In this document: one piece after another, positions 7,063-15,242 of the stretch
How positions within the stretch are numbered: position 1 is the first letter of the stretch
Layout of the letters: each line of letters opens with the position of its first letter
NCBI GenBank assembly: GCA_023131935.1
Contig: JAGLYY010000047.1
Location: 1 to 20,930 of the forward strand
Source of the DNA: Spirochaetales bacterium
GTDB taxonomy: Bacteria; Spirochaetota; Spirochaetia; JAGLYY01
DNA length: 20,930 nucleotides
Direction of reading: 5' to 3'
Position numbers and translations under genes: made by a program
The notes under the pieces: model-generated
What the model was told of the DNA's origin: nothing
Databases searched by the model: none
Seen by the model: the letters and a program-made list of their open reading frames with translations, nothing else

Positions 7063-7882
7063 CCACATCTACGTACCCCGAAATCTCGGGGAGCTTCTCG
7101 CTATCAGGAAAATCCGTCCTGACGCCCTGCTTTTTGCCGGTGGTACCTATATTTTAAAGGATAATCAGGAAAAGGTCCCTGAGCTGCCCCGGCATATCAT
7201 CTACCTCATGGACATTGATGAGCTGAAACGGGTCAGCAGGACAGAGCGGTATCTTGAAATCGGCGCGGCTGTTTCGATCAACAGAATCCTTCATGTAGGT
7301 AAGCATCTTCTCCCCCGGGCCCTATGGGATGCATTGAAAGGGATAGGTCCGCCGGCTCTCCTCAACCAGGCGACCCTGGGAGGGAACCTCTGTGTTCGAA
7401 AGGAGAGGATGAGCGCCTATCATGTCCTCCTGCTGATGGATGTGAAAATCGAACTCCGAAGGACAGGCAGCAGCAGATGGATACCCCTTCAGCGATTTAT
7501 CGATCTTGAACCCCTCATCGAAAATGGCGAGGTTGTTACAAGAATCAGAATCCCCTTCACCTCCTGGGATTTCCAGATCTATAGAAGACTCCAGGATGGG
7601 AAAGATGGGCTAACCTACTGCGCCCTTGCCTCCCGGCAGAAAGAGGTCCTTTCAGCGTTTACTTTTTCATTCGGAGCCCTTGGTCCCCATGTGATCAGAA
7701 GCAGGGAAGTAGAATCTGCCCTTCTAGGCAGAAAACTACCTCTCACCGAGCGGGACAAACAGCAGGCCCTTCTCGGTTTACGGCAGACCGTTGAAAGGTC
7801 CCATCGGGATTTCTCCTCTTTCCGGAAAGACCGTATCTTGAGTATCTTCTCTTCCACCCTTGATATGCTCATACCGGAGTAA
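7046..7882 (+). CDS. Xanthine dehydrogenase-like FAD-binding subunit
   Basis: These 278 residues match the FAD-binding (CoxM/CutM-type) subunit of molybdenum hydroxylases. FAGGT (30-34) and ATLGGNLC (109-116) are the two flavin pyrophosphate-binding motifs, and the C-terminal region resembles the CO dehydrogenase flavoprotein C-terminal domain. The SP.D residues that usually follow GGN are replaced by VRKER, so flavin binding is plausible but not certain. The GTG start at 7046 is supported by AGGAG (7033-7037) 8 nt upstream and lies 17 nt inside the Fe-S gene. This gene ends the operon: the next gene has its own promoter. Order and adjacency indicate that the three subunits still assemble together. 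The electron donor and acceptor are unknown. Confidence 0.82.
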   Translation: MVRESSHIYVPRNLGELLAIRKIRPDALLFAGGTYILKDNQEKVPELPRHIIYLMDIDELKRVSRTERYLEIGAAVSINRILHVGKHLLPRALWDALKGIGPPALLNQATLGGNLCVRKERMSAYHVLLLMDVKIELRRTGSSRWIPLQRFIDLEPLIENGEVVTRIRIPFTSWDFQIYRRLQDGKDGLTYCALASRQKEVLSAFTFSFGALGPHVIRSREVESALLGRKLPLTERDKQQALLGLRQTVERSHRDFSSFRKDRILSIFSSTLDMLIPE

Positions 7883-7884
7883 AT

Positions 7885-7978
7885 GAGGCTGTGCGGTAAC
7901 TCTAAATAATAAATTTCAACACTATATATGATAGTATAAAAATATAAAGCCACCATATATAGTGCTAAGGACAGCCTC
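7885..7978. repeat. 94-bp nested inverted repeat, possible MITE or structured element
   Basis: GAGGCTGT (7885-7892) is repeated inverted as ACAGCCTC (7971-7978). Nested inside, CACTATATATG (7920-7930) pairs with CATATATAGTG (7954-7964). The interior is much richer in A and T than the surroundings. The element begins 2 nt after the stop of the FAD gene. GAGGCTGT-type ends resemble the terminal inverted repeats of several insertion sequences, so a small non-autonomous element is possible, but no target duplication is visible at the edges. It has no T-run, so it is not an ordinary intrinsic terminator. Confidence 0.6.
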
Positions 7979-8019
7979 GATTCAGTGGGATTAAGTTAGG
8001 GGCCGGCCTGAATTCGACC

Positions 8020-8048
8020 TTTACAGATACGGAACGAATTTGTATAGT
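8020..8048 (+). promoter_or_regulatory. Promoter of the dnaE-yggT-recG unit
   Basis: TTTACA (8020-8025) and TATAGT (8043-8048) lie exactly 17 bp apart, each matching the sigma70 consensus at 5 of 6 bases. Transcription would start near 8055. The short leader contains GAGG (8059-8062) 8 nt before the ATG at 8071. Confidence 0.75.
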
Positions 8049-8070
8049 CATCCACATAGAGGTTCCATTG

Positions 8071-11000
8071 ATGCCCGATTTTGTACACCTGCACAATCAT
8101 TCAGATTACTCACTACTAGATGGAGCTGCTTCGATTCCGGGCCTTGTAGCCCGCGCCAAAGAACTGGGGATGAAACATCTCGCTCTAACTGATCATGGGA
8201 ACATGTTCGGGGCTTTGCGGTTCTACAAAACCTGTAGAGAGGAGGGTCTCAACCCCATCATTGGCTGCGAGCTCTATGTCGCCCCCGGTTCCCGGTTTGT
8301 GAAGAGGGGAACTGAAAATGGAAACAGGTACTTCCACCTGGTACTGCTCGCAAAGAACCAGGAAGGTTACCGGAACCTGATCCAGCTTACCAGCCGGGGA
8401 TACCTTGAAGGGTTTTACTATAAACCAAGAGTCGATATGGAGCTCTTAAAGTTGTACTCAGGCGGGATTATCGCCCTGTCCGCCTGTCTTGGAGGGGAAA
8501 TTCCCTACCTTATCCTCCAGGGCGCGAAAGATGAAGCGAAAAAAAGGGCTCTGGAATTCCAGGAAATTTATGGTGAACGGAATTATTACCTGGAGCTTCA
8601 TCGCCATGGTATCCAGGAACAGAAGATCGTTAACGAAAACCTGGTCCGCATTTCCCGGGAAACGGGTATCCCCCTGGTTGCTACCAACGACATCCACTAT
8701 ACCTACAAGGAAGATGCCAATGCCCAGGACATCCTCATCTGTATCGGGACCAACCGAAAACGGGATGAGAAACGTCGCATGCGCTTCGGGGGCCCTGAAT
8801 TCTACCTGAAAACGCAGGAGGAAATGGAGAAACTTTTCTCCGATGTTCCTGAAGCCCTGGTAAACACCCTGAAGATCGCTGAAAAATGTGATCTCACCAT
8901 CGACCTGCCCGGCCCTCTTCTTCCGGATTATGAAATCCCTCCTCAATTCAGCAGTCCCGACGAATATCTCCGGCACCTTACCCATGAAGGACTCAAAGAA
9001 CGGTATCCCGATATTACCGAAAAGATCCTTGCGCGGGAAAATTACGAACTCGAAACTATAATCTCCATGGGATTTACCGGCTATTTCCTTATTGTATGGG
9101 ATTTTATCCACTGGGCACTGGAACATGATATACCCGTTGGCCCCGGGAGAGGATCGGGAGCAGGATCGATCGTCGCTTTCTCGCTGAAGATTACCGATAT
9201 CGATCCCCTTAAGTACAACCTGCTCTTTGAGCGCTTTTTGAATCCCGAACGAGTTTCAATGCCCGATTTCGACATCGATTTCTGCTTCGAACGGCGGCAG
9301 GAGGTGATCGATTATGTAACCCGGAAATATGGAAAAAAAAGGGTCGGGCAGATTATAACCTTCGGGACCCTTAAGGCGAAAGCTGTTATCAAGGATGTTG
9401 CCAGGGTACTTGATATCCCCTTTGCTGAAGCAAATCAGATTTCAAAGCTGGTTCCCGATGGACCCAAGGTTACGCTGAAAGATGCCTTCGAAGCTGAACC
9501 GAAACTTAAGGAACTGGAGAACCGTGGAGGGATATACTCTGAACTGATCGATACAGGAAAACGCCTCGAGGGATTGAACCGGCACTGCTCAACCCATGCT
9601 GCCGGGGTTGTCATCGGAAAAGAGAACCTCACCCATTATGTTCCTCTTTACCGGGACTCAAAGACCGGATCGGTCACTACCCAATACACTATGGACCAGC
9701 TCGAAAATTGCGGCCTGGTTAAAATGGATTTCCTGGGTTTAAAAACCCTTACCCTGATACAAAATACTGAAAATCTTATCCGGGTAAAGGAAAAAGATTT
9801 CGCTGTTGCCTCCATTCCAGAGAACAATGAAGCAACATTTTTCCTGCTTGGCCAGGGAAAAAGCGCCGGCATATTCCAATTTGAAAGCTCGGGAATGCAG
9901 AGTATCCTGAAACAGGCTAAACCGAACTCCATAGAAGACCTTATCGCTTTAAATGCTCTTTACCGTCCCGGGCCGATGCAGAATATCCCGCAGTTTATTG
10001 AGTGCAAAATGGGAAGACGGCCCATATCCTACCCCGACCCGAGCCTCAAAGAAATTCTCAAACCAACTTACGGGGTTATCGTATACCAGGAACAGGTAAT
10101 GCAGGTAGCCCAGATCATCGGGGGATTCTCTCTCGGTAAAGCTGATATTCTCAGGCGGGCAATGGGAAAAAAGAAAGAGAAAGAGATGGAGCGGATGAAA
10201 GTGGAATTTATCCGCGGAGCAAAGGAACGGGGATATAGGGAAAAACTTGCGGATTCCATCTTTGAAATGCTCAAACCCTTCGCGGGTTATGGATTCAACA
10301 AATCCCACGCCGCAGCCTATTCGGTACTTGCCTATAAAACAGCCTATCTGAAAGCCAACTATCCAGCGGAATTCATGGCGGCAACCCTTACCAACGAAAT
10401 CAATAACACCGATAAACTATCCCAGTACATAACTGAAACCCGGGAAATGGGAATCGAAATTCTCCCTCCGAGCATCGCTCTGTCAGAAAAGTACTTCAGT
10501 GTCGCGGATGGGAAAATTGTGTACGGGCTCATAGGAATAAAGAATGTAGGTTCTTCAGCTGTGGAAGAGATTCTCCGGGCAAGAATTGAGGGTGGAGAAT
10601 TTTCCTCGTTCATCAATTTTCTCGAAAGGGTAGACCTTAAGGTAGTGAACCGAAAGGTGTCTGAAACTTTGATAGCTACAGGAATTTTCGACGGAATGGG
10701 ACACAATCGAGCTACCCTTATATACAATCTTGGCCGTGTATTGGAGTTTGTTTCCCGAAGAAAAGAGGAGGAACGGTCCGGACAGGCTTCCCTCTTTGGA
10801 ACCGAGGAAGCATCCCCATTTAATACCATCGAATTGGAACCGGTGGAAGAGTGGCCTCAGAAAGAGCTTCTGCAGCAGGAGAAAGAGCTTCTCGGTTTTT
10901 ACTTCTCCGGACATCCTCTGGATAAATACCGTGGTATCTGGGAGAAATCGACAAACCTGGATTTAACACGAAGAGACCGTGCCCAGAAAGAGAAAAGTTA

Positions 11001-11493
11001 CACAATCCTTGGTCTCCTGAAAGGACTTCGGAGCATACCAACAAAAAACGGCCTAAAAATGGCCTTCGCCGTTCTTGAGGATTTTAAGGGCTCTATCGAG
11101 CTTGTTTTCTTCCCGGATATCTGGGAACAGATCGGAGAAAGTATCAAAGAAGATGAGGTTATCGGACTTACAGGAAAGATAGACCTTTCCCGGGGTGATC
11201 CAAAGTTCCTTGTAGACTCGATATTAAAACCGGAGGAACTGGAGGAGTCCCGGCAGCAGGAAATACATATCCGGATAGCTCATACCCTCGAACACGAAGA
11301 CGCCCTGTATGATTTCAGGTCCTTTCTTATCGGATATCAAGGTGCCTGTCCGGTATATCTACACCTGCAAGGTGCCGCGAACAGGAAAGAAACGGTGATC
11401 CGCGTATCATCCCATATGGGGATTTCCTCAAAAAGGGAAGTCCTTGAGAATATTCAGCAACATCCCCAGGTTCTCGAAGTCTGGAAAGAGTAG
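8071..11493 (+). CDS. dnaE: DNA polymerase III alpha subunit
   Basis: The 1140-residue protein is the replicative polymerase of DnaE type. It opens with a PHP domain (FVHLHNHSDYSLLDG, histidines 6, 8 and 10; LTDHGN). The polymerase core has PDFDIDF (398-404) with catalytic Asp399, Asp401 and Asp403, and a GPGRGSGAGS loop just before. Later come the helix-hairpin-helix region, a candidate clamp-binding motif QASLF (905-909) and an OB-fold domain at about 975-1025. Length is normal for DnaE (about 1160), and it lacks the exonuclease insert of PolC. A TTG lies one codon before the chosen ATG at 8071. The ATG is preferred because GAGG is then 8 nt away and the N-terminus fits the family. It has its own promoter, and yggT follows after 24 nt. 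Confidence 0.97.
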   Translation: MPDFVHLHNHSDYSLLDGAASIPGLVARAKELGMKHLALTDHGNMFGALRFYKTCREEGLNPIIGCELYVAPGSRFVKRGTENGNRYFHLVLLAKNQEGYRNLIQLTSRGYLEGFYYKPRVDMELLKLYSGGIIALSACLGGEIPYLILQGAKDEAKKRALEFQEIYGERNYYLELHRHGIQEQKIVNENLVRISRETGIPLVATNDIHYTYKEDANAQDILICIGTNRKRDEKRRMRFGGPEFYLKTQEEMEKLFSDVPEALVNTLKIAEKCDLTIDLPGPLLPDYEIPPQFSSPDEYLRHLTHEGLKERYPDITEKILARENYELETIISMGFTGYFLIVWDFIHWALEHDIPVGPGRGSGAGSIVAFSLKITDIDPLKYNLLFERFLNPERVSMPDFDIDFCFERRQEVIDYVTRKYGKKRVGQIITFGTLKAKAVIKDVARVLDIPFAEANQISKLVPDGPKVTLKDAFEAEPKLKELENRGGIYSELIDTGKRLEGLNRHCSTHAAGVVIGKENLTHYVPLYRDSKTGSVTTQYTMDQLENCGLVKMDFLGLKTLTLIQNTENLIRVKEKDFAVASIPENNEATFFLLGQGKSAGIFQFESSGMQSILKQAKPNSIEDLIALNALYRPGPMQNIPQFIECKMGRRPISYPDPSLKEILKPTYGVIVYQEQVMQVAQIIGGFSLGKADILRRAMGKKKEKEMERMKVEFIRGAKERGYREKLADSIFEMLKPFAGYGFNKSHAAAYSVLAYKTAYLKANYPAEFMAATLTNEINNTDKLSQYITETREMGIEILPPSIALSEKYFSVADGKIVYGLIGIKNVGSSAVEEILRARIEGGEFSSFINFLERVDLKVVNRKVSETLIATGIFDGMGHNRATLIYNLGRVLEFVSRRKEEERSGQASLFGTEEASPFNTIELEPVEEWPQKELLQQEKELLGFYFSGHPLDKYRGIWEKSTNLDLTRRDRAQKEKSYTILGLLKGLRSIPTKNGLKMAFAVLEDFKGSIELVFFPDIWEQIGESIKEDEVIGLTGKIDLSRGDPKFLVDSILKPEELEESRQQEIHIRIAHTLEHEDALYDFRSFLIGYQGACPVYLHLQGAANRKETVIRVSSHMGISSKREVLENIQQHPQVLEVWKE

Positions 11494-11517
11494 CAAAACG
11501 AATACAGGAGAGTTCTT

Positions 11518-12105
11518 ATGCAAACAATCATGAAAATTACAAGCAGTGTAATCACAGCCTACATGCTGCTCATATTCTTAAGGGTCCTTCTCACCTGGTT
11601 CAGGGGACCTGAAGTTGGCCGCCCCATTGAACTGCTTGGTAAAATAACCGACCCCTATCTCAATTATTTCAGGCGGTTCAAATGGCTTAAGGTAGCGGAA
11701 ATAGATTTTTCCCCAATTGCCGCGATAATCCTGCTCATCATTCTGACAAATTTTACGAGCACCATCGGCGCCCTCGGCACCATCACCCTCGGAATTACCC
11801 TTGCCCTTGTTATTGGATCGATCTGGTCCGGAGCCTCATGGATCCTCACCTTCTTTATCATCATTACCATCATCCGGTTCATTGCTTTACTTTTACAACG
11901 GAACACCGCTTCTCCGTTTATCCATACTCTCGATATGATTCTCCGGCCGGTAACCGGAAGGATCCCCCGGCTCTTCTTCCGGGACCGGTTAATCACCTAC
12001 CAGACCGCTCTGGCTACGACAGCGGCATCTCTGATAATCGTAAACATCCTGGGCAACCTTATTACCGGACAGGCAATCAGGCTCCTTTCAGCCCTCCCTT
12101 TTTAG
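11518..12105 (+). CDS. YggT-family membrane protein with two YggT units
   Basis: The protein has 195 residues and is mostly hydrophobic. The first YggT unit covers about 10-80 (membrane helix 12-28, ITDPYLNYFRR at 43-53, then DFSPIAAIILLIIL at 63-76). A helical region follows at 85-125, then a second unit at about 110-185 with LDMILRPVTGRIP (138-150). E. coli YggT likewise has two such units. The family lies in the inner membrane; links to osmotic shock tolerance and, as YlmG/SepG relatives, to division or chloroplast nucleoids have been described, but its chemistry is unknown. The ATG has AGGAG (11506-11510) 7 nt upstream. It sits 24 nt after dnaE and 4 nt before recG, so it is probably co-transcribed with both. 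Confidence 0.85.
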   Translation: MQTIMKITSSVITAYMLLIFLRVLLTWFRGPEVGRPIELLGKITDPYLNYFRRFKWLKVAEIDFSPIAAIILLIILTNFTSTIGALGTITLGITLALVIGSIWSGASWILTFFIIITIIRFIALLLQRNTASPFIHTLDMILRPVTGRIPRLFFRDRLITYQTALATTAASLIIVNILGNLITGQAIRLLSALPF

Positions 12106-12109
12106 TACG

Positions 12110-14176
12110 ATGTTTCTCGTGGAGCTGACCCAACCGGTATCCCAGGTACGGGGTGTCGGTCCCGCGGTAAACCGCAGCCTGGGAACCCTCGGTATCCACA
12201 CCATCAAAGATCTCCTGACCCATTTCCCCCGGGGATACGAAGACCGGCTTTCTCCGGTTGCATTGAAAGAGGGGAAAACCGGAAAGCCGGTTAACACCCT
12301 GGTTCGGGTCATTGCCCATGATTATTTCGGTTATGGACGAAAAAGAACCTTGAAGGTGTGGGTGGAGGATGAAACGGCCAGGGGCACACTTGTCTGTTTT
12401 GGAAGGAACTTCCTCGCTCAAAAACTTGTTATCGGGGAAGAATTTTACCTGTACGGAACCTTCACCTACCGCCACGGGGAACTTCAGTCAGGAACCTTTG
12501 ATGTTGAAAAGCCTGGGGATCCCTCCCAATCTTTCGGCCGGATACTGCCTCTTTACCCACTGACCGAGGGACTCAGCCACAAGGTCATGCGTAAGATTAT
12601 TTCCTACGCATTAAAAATGTATGGAAAGAATGTGGAGGAGGAACTTCCCTCAACCCTTCCTGGGGCAAAAAACTTCCCCGAAAAAGGGCAGGCCCTGGAA
12701 TGGATCCACTTCCCGCTTACTTTTCAGGAAATGAAAGCAGCCCGGGACCGTTTTATCTTTGAGGAGCTGTTTTTCCTTCAGTTGATGGTAGGACGAAGAT
12801 CTTTCGCCAGAAAGGGAAGCCAGAGGGAGCGAAGGGAGTGTCATGGCAGGATCATGGAAAAGGTGGTAGAGAACCTCCACTTTACCCTCACGAAAGACCA
12901 GGAGAGGTCCCTCGCCCAAATCAGGGAAGATTTAGCTGCCGACAGGCCAATGGGGCGGCTTCTCCAAGGAGATGTTGGAAGCGGGAAGACCCTTGTTGCT
13001 TTTCTCGCCGCGACACTCGTTATCGAGGGGGGCAAACAGGTGGCCTTTATGGCCCCGACAGAGCTTCTTGCCCGACAGCACGCGGATAACGCGGCCAAAA
13101 TGCTAGAACCCCTTGGGATAAGAACGGCATTTTTAAGCGGTAATCTTCAGGATAAAAACAGGAAACCTCTTTTATCGGCCCTTGAAGAGGGGGAAGTTGA
13201 CCTATTAATAGGTACCCATGCCCTCTTCAGCCGGGATGTATCCTTCAAGAATCTTGGTCTGTCGATTGTGGATGAACAACACCGCTTCGGGGTGCTCCAG
13301 CGTCTTGCCCTCATGGAAAAGGGAAAGCAGCCGGATCTCCTGCTCATGACAGCAACCCCTATTCCCCGGACTCTTACCCTTACCCTCTTCGGTGACCTGG
13401 ATGTATCAACTATCAAAACTATGCCCCCAGGAAGGCTTCCGGTTGAGACCCACCTGACCCGTCACGGCAATGAATCCAAAGTATACAATTGGATCCGCGA
13501 GGAACTGGACAGGGGAAGACAGGCCTATTTCGTTTATCCCCTTATACAGAGATCAGAGAAATCCCGGTTAAAGGATGCCGAGGGAATGTACCATCACCTT
13601 TCGGAAACTGTATTTCCCGACTACCGCCTTGGACTCATTCACTCCCGTCTGAAGGAAGAGAATAAGCGAAAGATCATGGAGGCCTTTGTTCAGGGGCGGA
13701 TTCAGCTCCTTGTATCCACAAGTGTCGTTGAGGTTGGGGTTGATGTGGCAAACGCTACCTGCATGGTGATTGAACATGCCGAACGGTTCGGTCTGTCCGC
13801 GCTGCATCAACTCCGGGGACGGGTAGGCCGGGGAAAACAGAAAAGTTTCGCGTTCCTCCTTTACACTGAGCCCATGACAGATGAAGCCCGGCAGCGTATC
13901 ATGATTATGAAGGACACTAGCGATGGATTTAAAATCGCCGAAAAGGATTTAAAAATCCGGGGACCCGGTGACCTTGCGGGAAAGCAACAATCCGGCTTTC
14001 TCCGATTACAGATTGCCGACCTCATCCGGGATTATCATGTCCTCCTCAAAGCCCGGGAAGATGCTTTTTCCCTCGTGGAAAAAGACCCCGGGCTGCTCTC
14101 TCCCGATAACCGGGGACTCCGTCATGTCCTGACCTGCTGCCCCCCTTTTGAAGAGAGTTTTCTCGCTGGAGTGTAA
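12110..14176 (+). CDS. recG: ATP-dependent DNA helicase RecG
   Basis: The product has 688 residues, almost the length of E. coli RecG (693). The N-terminal wedge domain with an OB fold covers about 50-160. Helicase motifs follow: Walker A GDVGSGKT (287-294), the RecG-typical DEQHRFG (388-394), TATPIPRTLTLT, SVVEVGVDV and QLRGRVGRGKQKSF. RecG reverses stalled replication forks and moves branched DNA junctions. Only 4 nt separate it from the yggT stop and neither the ATG at 12110 nor a GTG at 12119 has a clear ribosome binding site, so translation is probably coupled to the preceding gene. Lying downstream of dnaE it may form a replication and repair transcription unit. Confidence 0.97.
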   Translation: MFLVELTQPVSQVRGVGPAVNRSLGTLGIHTIKDLLTHFPRGYEDRLSPVALKEGKTGKPVNTLVRVIAHDYFGYGRKRTLKVWVEDETARGTLVCFGRNFLAQKLVIGEEFYLYGTFTYRHGELQSGTFDVEKPGDPSQSFGRILPLYPLTEGLSHKVMRKIISYALKMYGKNVEEELPSTLPGAKNFPEKGQALEWIHFPLTFQEMKAARDRFIFEELFFLQLMVGRRSFARKGSQRERRECHGRIMEKVVENLHFTLTKDQERSLAQIREDLAADRPMGRLLQGDVGSGKTLVAFLAATLVIEGGKQVAFMAPTELLARQHADNAAKMLEPLGIRTAFLSGNLQDKNRKPLLSALEEGEVDLLIGTHALFSRDVSFKNLGLSIVDEQHRFGVLQRLALMEKGKQPDLLLMTATPIPRTLTLTLFGDLDVSTIKTMPPGRLPVETHLTRHGNESKVYNWIREELDRGRQAYFVYPLIQRSEKSRLKDAEGMYHHLSETVFPDYRLGLIHSRLKEENKRKIMEAFVQGRIQLLVSTSVVEVGVDVANATCMVIEHAERFGLSALHQLRGRVGRGKQKSFAFLLYTEPMTDEARQRIMIMKDTSDGFKIAEKDLKIRGPGDLAGKQQSGFLRLQIADLIRDYHVLLKAREDAFSLVEKDPGLLSPDNRGLRHVLTCCPPFEESFLAGV

Positions 14177-14185
14177 GAATCAGAC

Positions 14186-14249
14186 TATAGGCTATTAGAC
14201 TGTGTAGGCTATTAGACTGTGTAGGCTATAGGCTATAGGCTGTAGGCTG
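14186..14249. repeat. Second TAGGCTR heptad patch, between recG and rsmD
   Basis: The 17-bp unit TAGGCTATTAGACTGTG is present twice without mismatch (14188-14204 and 14205-14221), followed by four heptads in a row: TAGGCTA, TAGGCTA, TAGGCTG, TAGGCTG (14222-14249). This is the same family as the patch at 3-104. Apart from a 7-bp inverted repeat (TTATCGT 14275-14281, ACGATAA 14305-14311), I see nothing else up to the rsmD promoter. Confidence 0.88.
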
Positions 14250-14331
14250 TCGCTACCTTTTATATCATTCTTCCTTATCGTGTTTTTTCATCCCTTGCAT
14301 CTTTACGATAATTCTTTGCCGGTAAATTACC

Positions 14332-14360
14332 TTGATTTTCCCAAAGATAGCTGGCACAAT
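14332..14360 (+). promoter_or_regulatory. Candidate rsmD promoter
   Basis: TTGATT (14332-14337) and CACAAT (14355-14360) are 17 bp apart, and TGG directly before the -10 resembles an extended -10. Just upstream, GGTAAATTACC (14321-14331) is an 11-bp inverted repeat that could be an operator. Each box matches consensus at only 4 of 6 bases. Confidence 0.35.
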
Positions 14361-14402
14361 TTCTTCTACCTGACCCGTTATCCGGGCTTTGAAGGAGAGT
14401 GG

Positions 14403-14942
14403 ATGCGAATAACCGGAGGGATATACCGCGGAAGAAAAATTACCGTTCCCAAAGGGATCATCAAACCGGCAATGGATAGAATGAGGGAATCGATGTTCTC
14501 CATCCTGGGTAATCTTGATGAGCTTTCTTTCCTTGACCTCTTCTGCGGATCGGGAATTGTTGGTATTGAAGCTGCCTCCCGGGGAGCCGGTCCAATAGTC
14601 CTGGTGGAGAAAGATCCGGGGAAACGGCAGACAATCCTTAAAAATATCTCCTTCGTGGAAGTTGACATCCGCCTTTTTACCATGACAGCCCAGAAATATA
14701 TCAGGATACACCGGGATCCCTTCGATATTATATTTCTCGATCCCCCCTTTCCCCTTCAGGGAAAACCGGACCTGGTAGCGTCGGTTGGGAAATCAGGTAT
14801 TCTGAAAGAGTCAGGGATTGTTATGATACACCATCCGTCTGAAGAAACATGGGAAGAGGAGATTGAAGGGTTGATCCAGTATGACAGACGGACCTATGGG
14901 AGATCGATTCTCCTTTTCTATCGACGGAAAGAGGAATCATAG
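14403..14942 (+). CDS. rsmD: 16S rRNA (guanine-N2)-methyltransferase RsmD family
   Basis: The 179-residue protein has the family's order of motifs: MRITGGIYRGRKI at the start, KPAMDRMRESMFSIL (21-35), the S-adenosylmethionine-binding LDLFCGSG (44-51), LVEKD (67-71) and the catalytic-loop DPPF (113-116). RsmD methylates G966 of 16S rRNA (E. coli numbering) during 30S maturation. The ATG at 14403 is chosen because AAGGAG lies 5 nt before it and the N-terminus then matches the family. An upstream in-frame ATG at 14280 would add 41 unrelated residues. It ends 3 nt from the convergent small gene. RsmD is often followed by coaD, but not here. Confidence 0.92.
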   Translation: MRITGGIYRGRKITVPKGIIKPAMDRMRESMFSILGNLDELSFLDLFCGSGIVGIEAASRGAGPIVLVEKDPGKRQTILKNISFVEVDIRLFTMTAQKYIRIHRDPFDIIFLDPPFPLQGKPDLVASVGKSGILKESGIVMIHHPSEETWEEEIEGLIQYDRRTYGRSILLFYRRKEES

Positions 14943-14945
14943 GAA

Positions 14946-15116
14946 TCATCGATCAACCGCGTCGATCCAGCGGATTAATCGTTCTTTAAGTTCTAATTTT
15001 GTGGGACCTGTTTCATTGGGAGGCAGGAGGATAGCCTCAGATCGATCTGTCTCTTCAATACCTGCTTCCCGGGACATAAAGAGAAGGATCCTTAAGTTAT
15101 CAACTTTTTCGGTCAT
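14946..15116 (-). CDS. Small charged protein of unknown function (56 residues)
   Basis: I do not recognise this protein. It begins MTEKVDNLRILLFMSREAG and ends with an amphipathic, charged stretch (LELKERLIRWIDAVDR). It has no membrane helix, cysteines or signal peptide. It is probably real: AAGGGGG lies about 6 nt before the ATG at 15116, a promoter with correct spacing sits just upstream, and the frame fills the space between rsmD and the divergent gene. An in-frame ATG further upstream (15170) would overlap that promoter, so it is not used. The gene runs head-on into rsmD with a 3-nt gap. Confidence 0.6.
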   Translation of the reverse strand: MTEKVDNLRILLFMSREAGIEETDRSEAILLPPNETGPTKLELKERLIRWIDAVDR

Positions 15117-15135
15117 TGGTCCCCCTTTCACTATG

Positions 15136-15164
15136 ATAGTATCCCGGACTTTGGAATATTTCAG
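15136..15164 (-). promoter_or_regulatory. Promoter of the 56-residue gene
   Basis: On the minus strand CTGAAA (15164-15159) and TACTAT (15141-15136) are 17 bp apart. The start point would be near 15129, giving a leader of about 13 nt with an AAGGGGG ribosome binding site. It is back to back with the plus-strand promoter at 15192-15220, with 27 bp between the two -35 boxes. Confidence 0.55.
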
Positions 15165-15191
15165 GAACATTCTTCTGTTTTTACAGAGAAG

Positions 15192-15220
15192 TTGCCTTTC
15201 TTATCATTTTAGATTATTAT
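15192..15220 (+). promoter_or_regulatory. Promoter of the TPR gene pair
   Basis: TTGCCT (15192-15197) and TATTAT (15215-15220) are 17 bp apart. The predicted start falls at about 15227, exactly on an ATG that opens a nine-codon frame (15227-15256), not the frame of the downstream gene. Confidence 0.55.
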
Positions 15221-15242
15221 TTGAAAATGAGTGCTGGCGAAT

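Noticed and set aside
7885..7978. Intrinsic transcription terminator for the first operon
   Set aside because: The stems are separated by AT-rich sequence and no T-run follows the right arm.
8458..9126. Minus-strand frame of 222 codons inside dnaE
   Set aside because: It is fully antisense to the conserved polymerase sequence and has no start signals.
14280..14402. In-frame N-terminal extension of rsmD
   Set aside because: The ATG at 14403 has a good ribosome binding site and matches the family start. The extension covers the candidate promoter.
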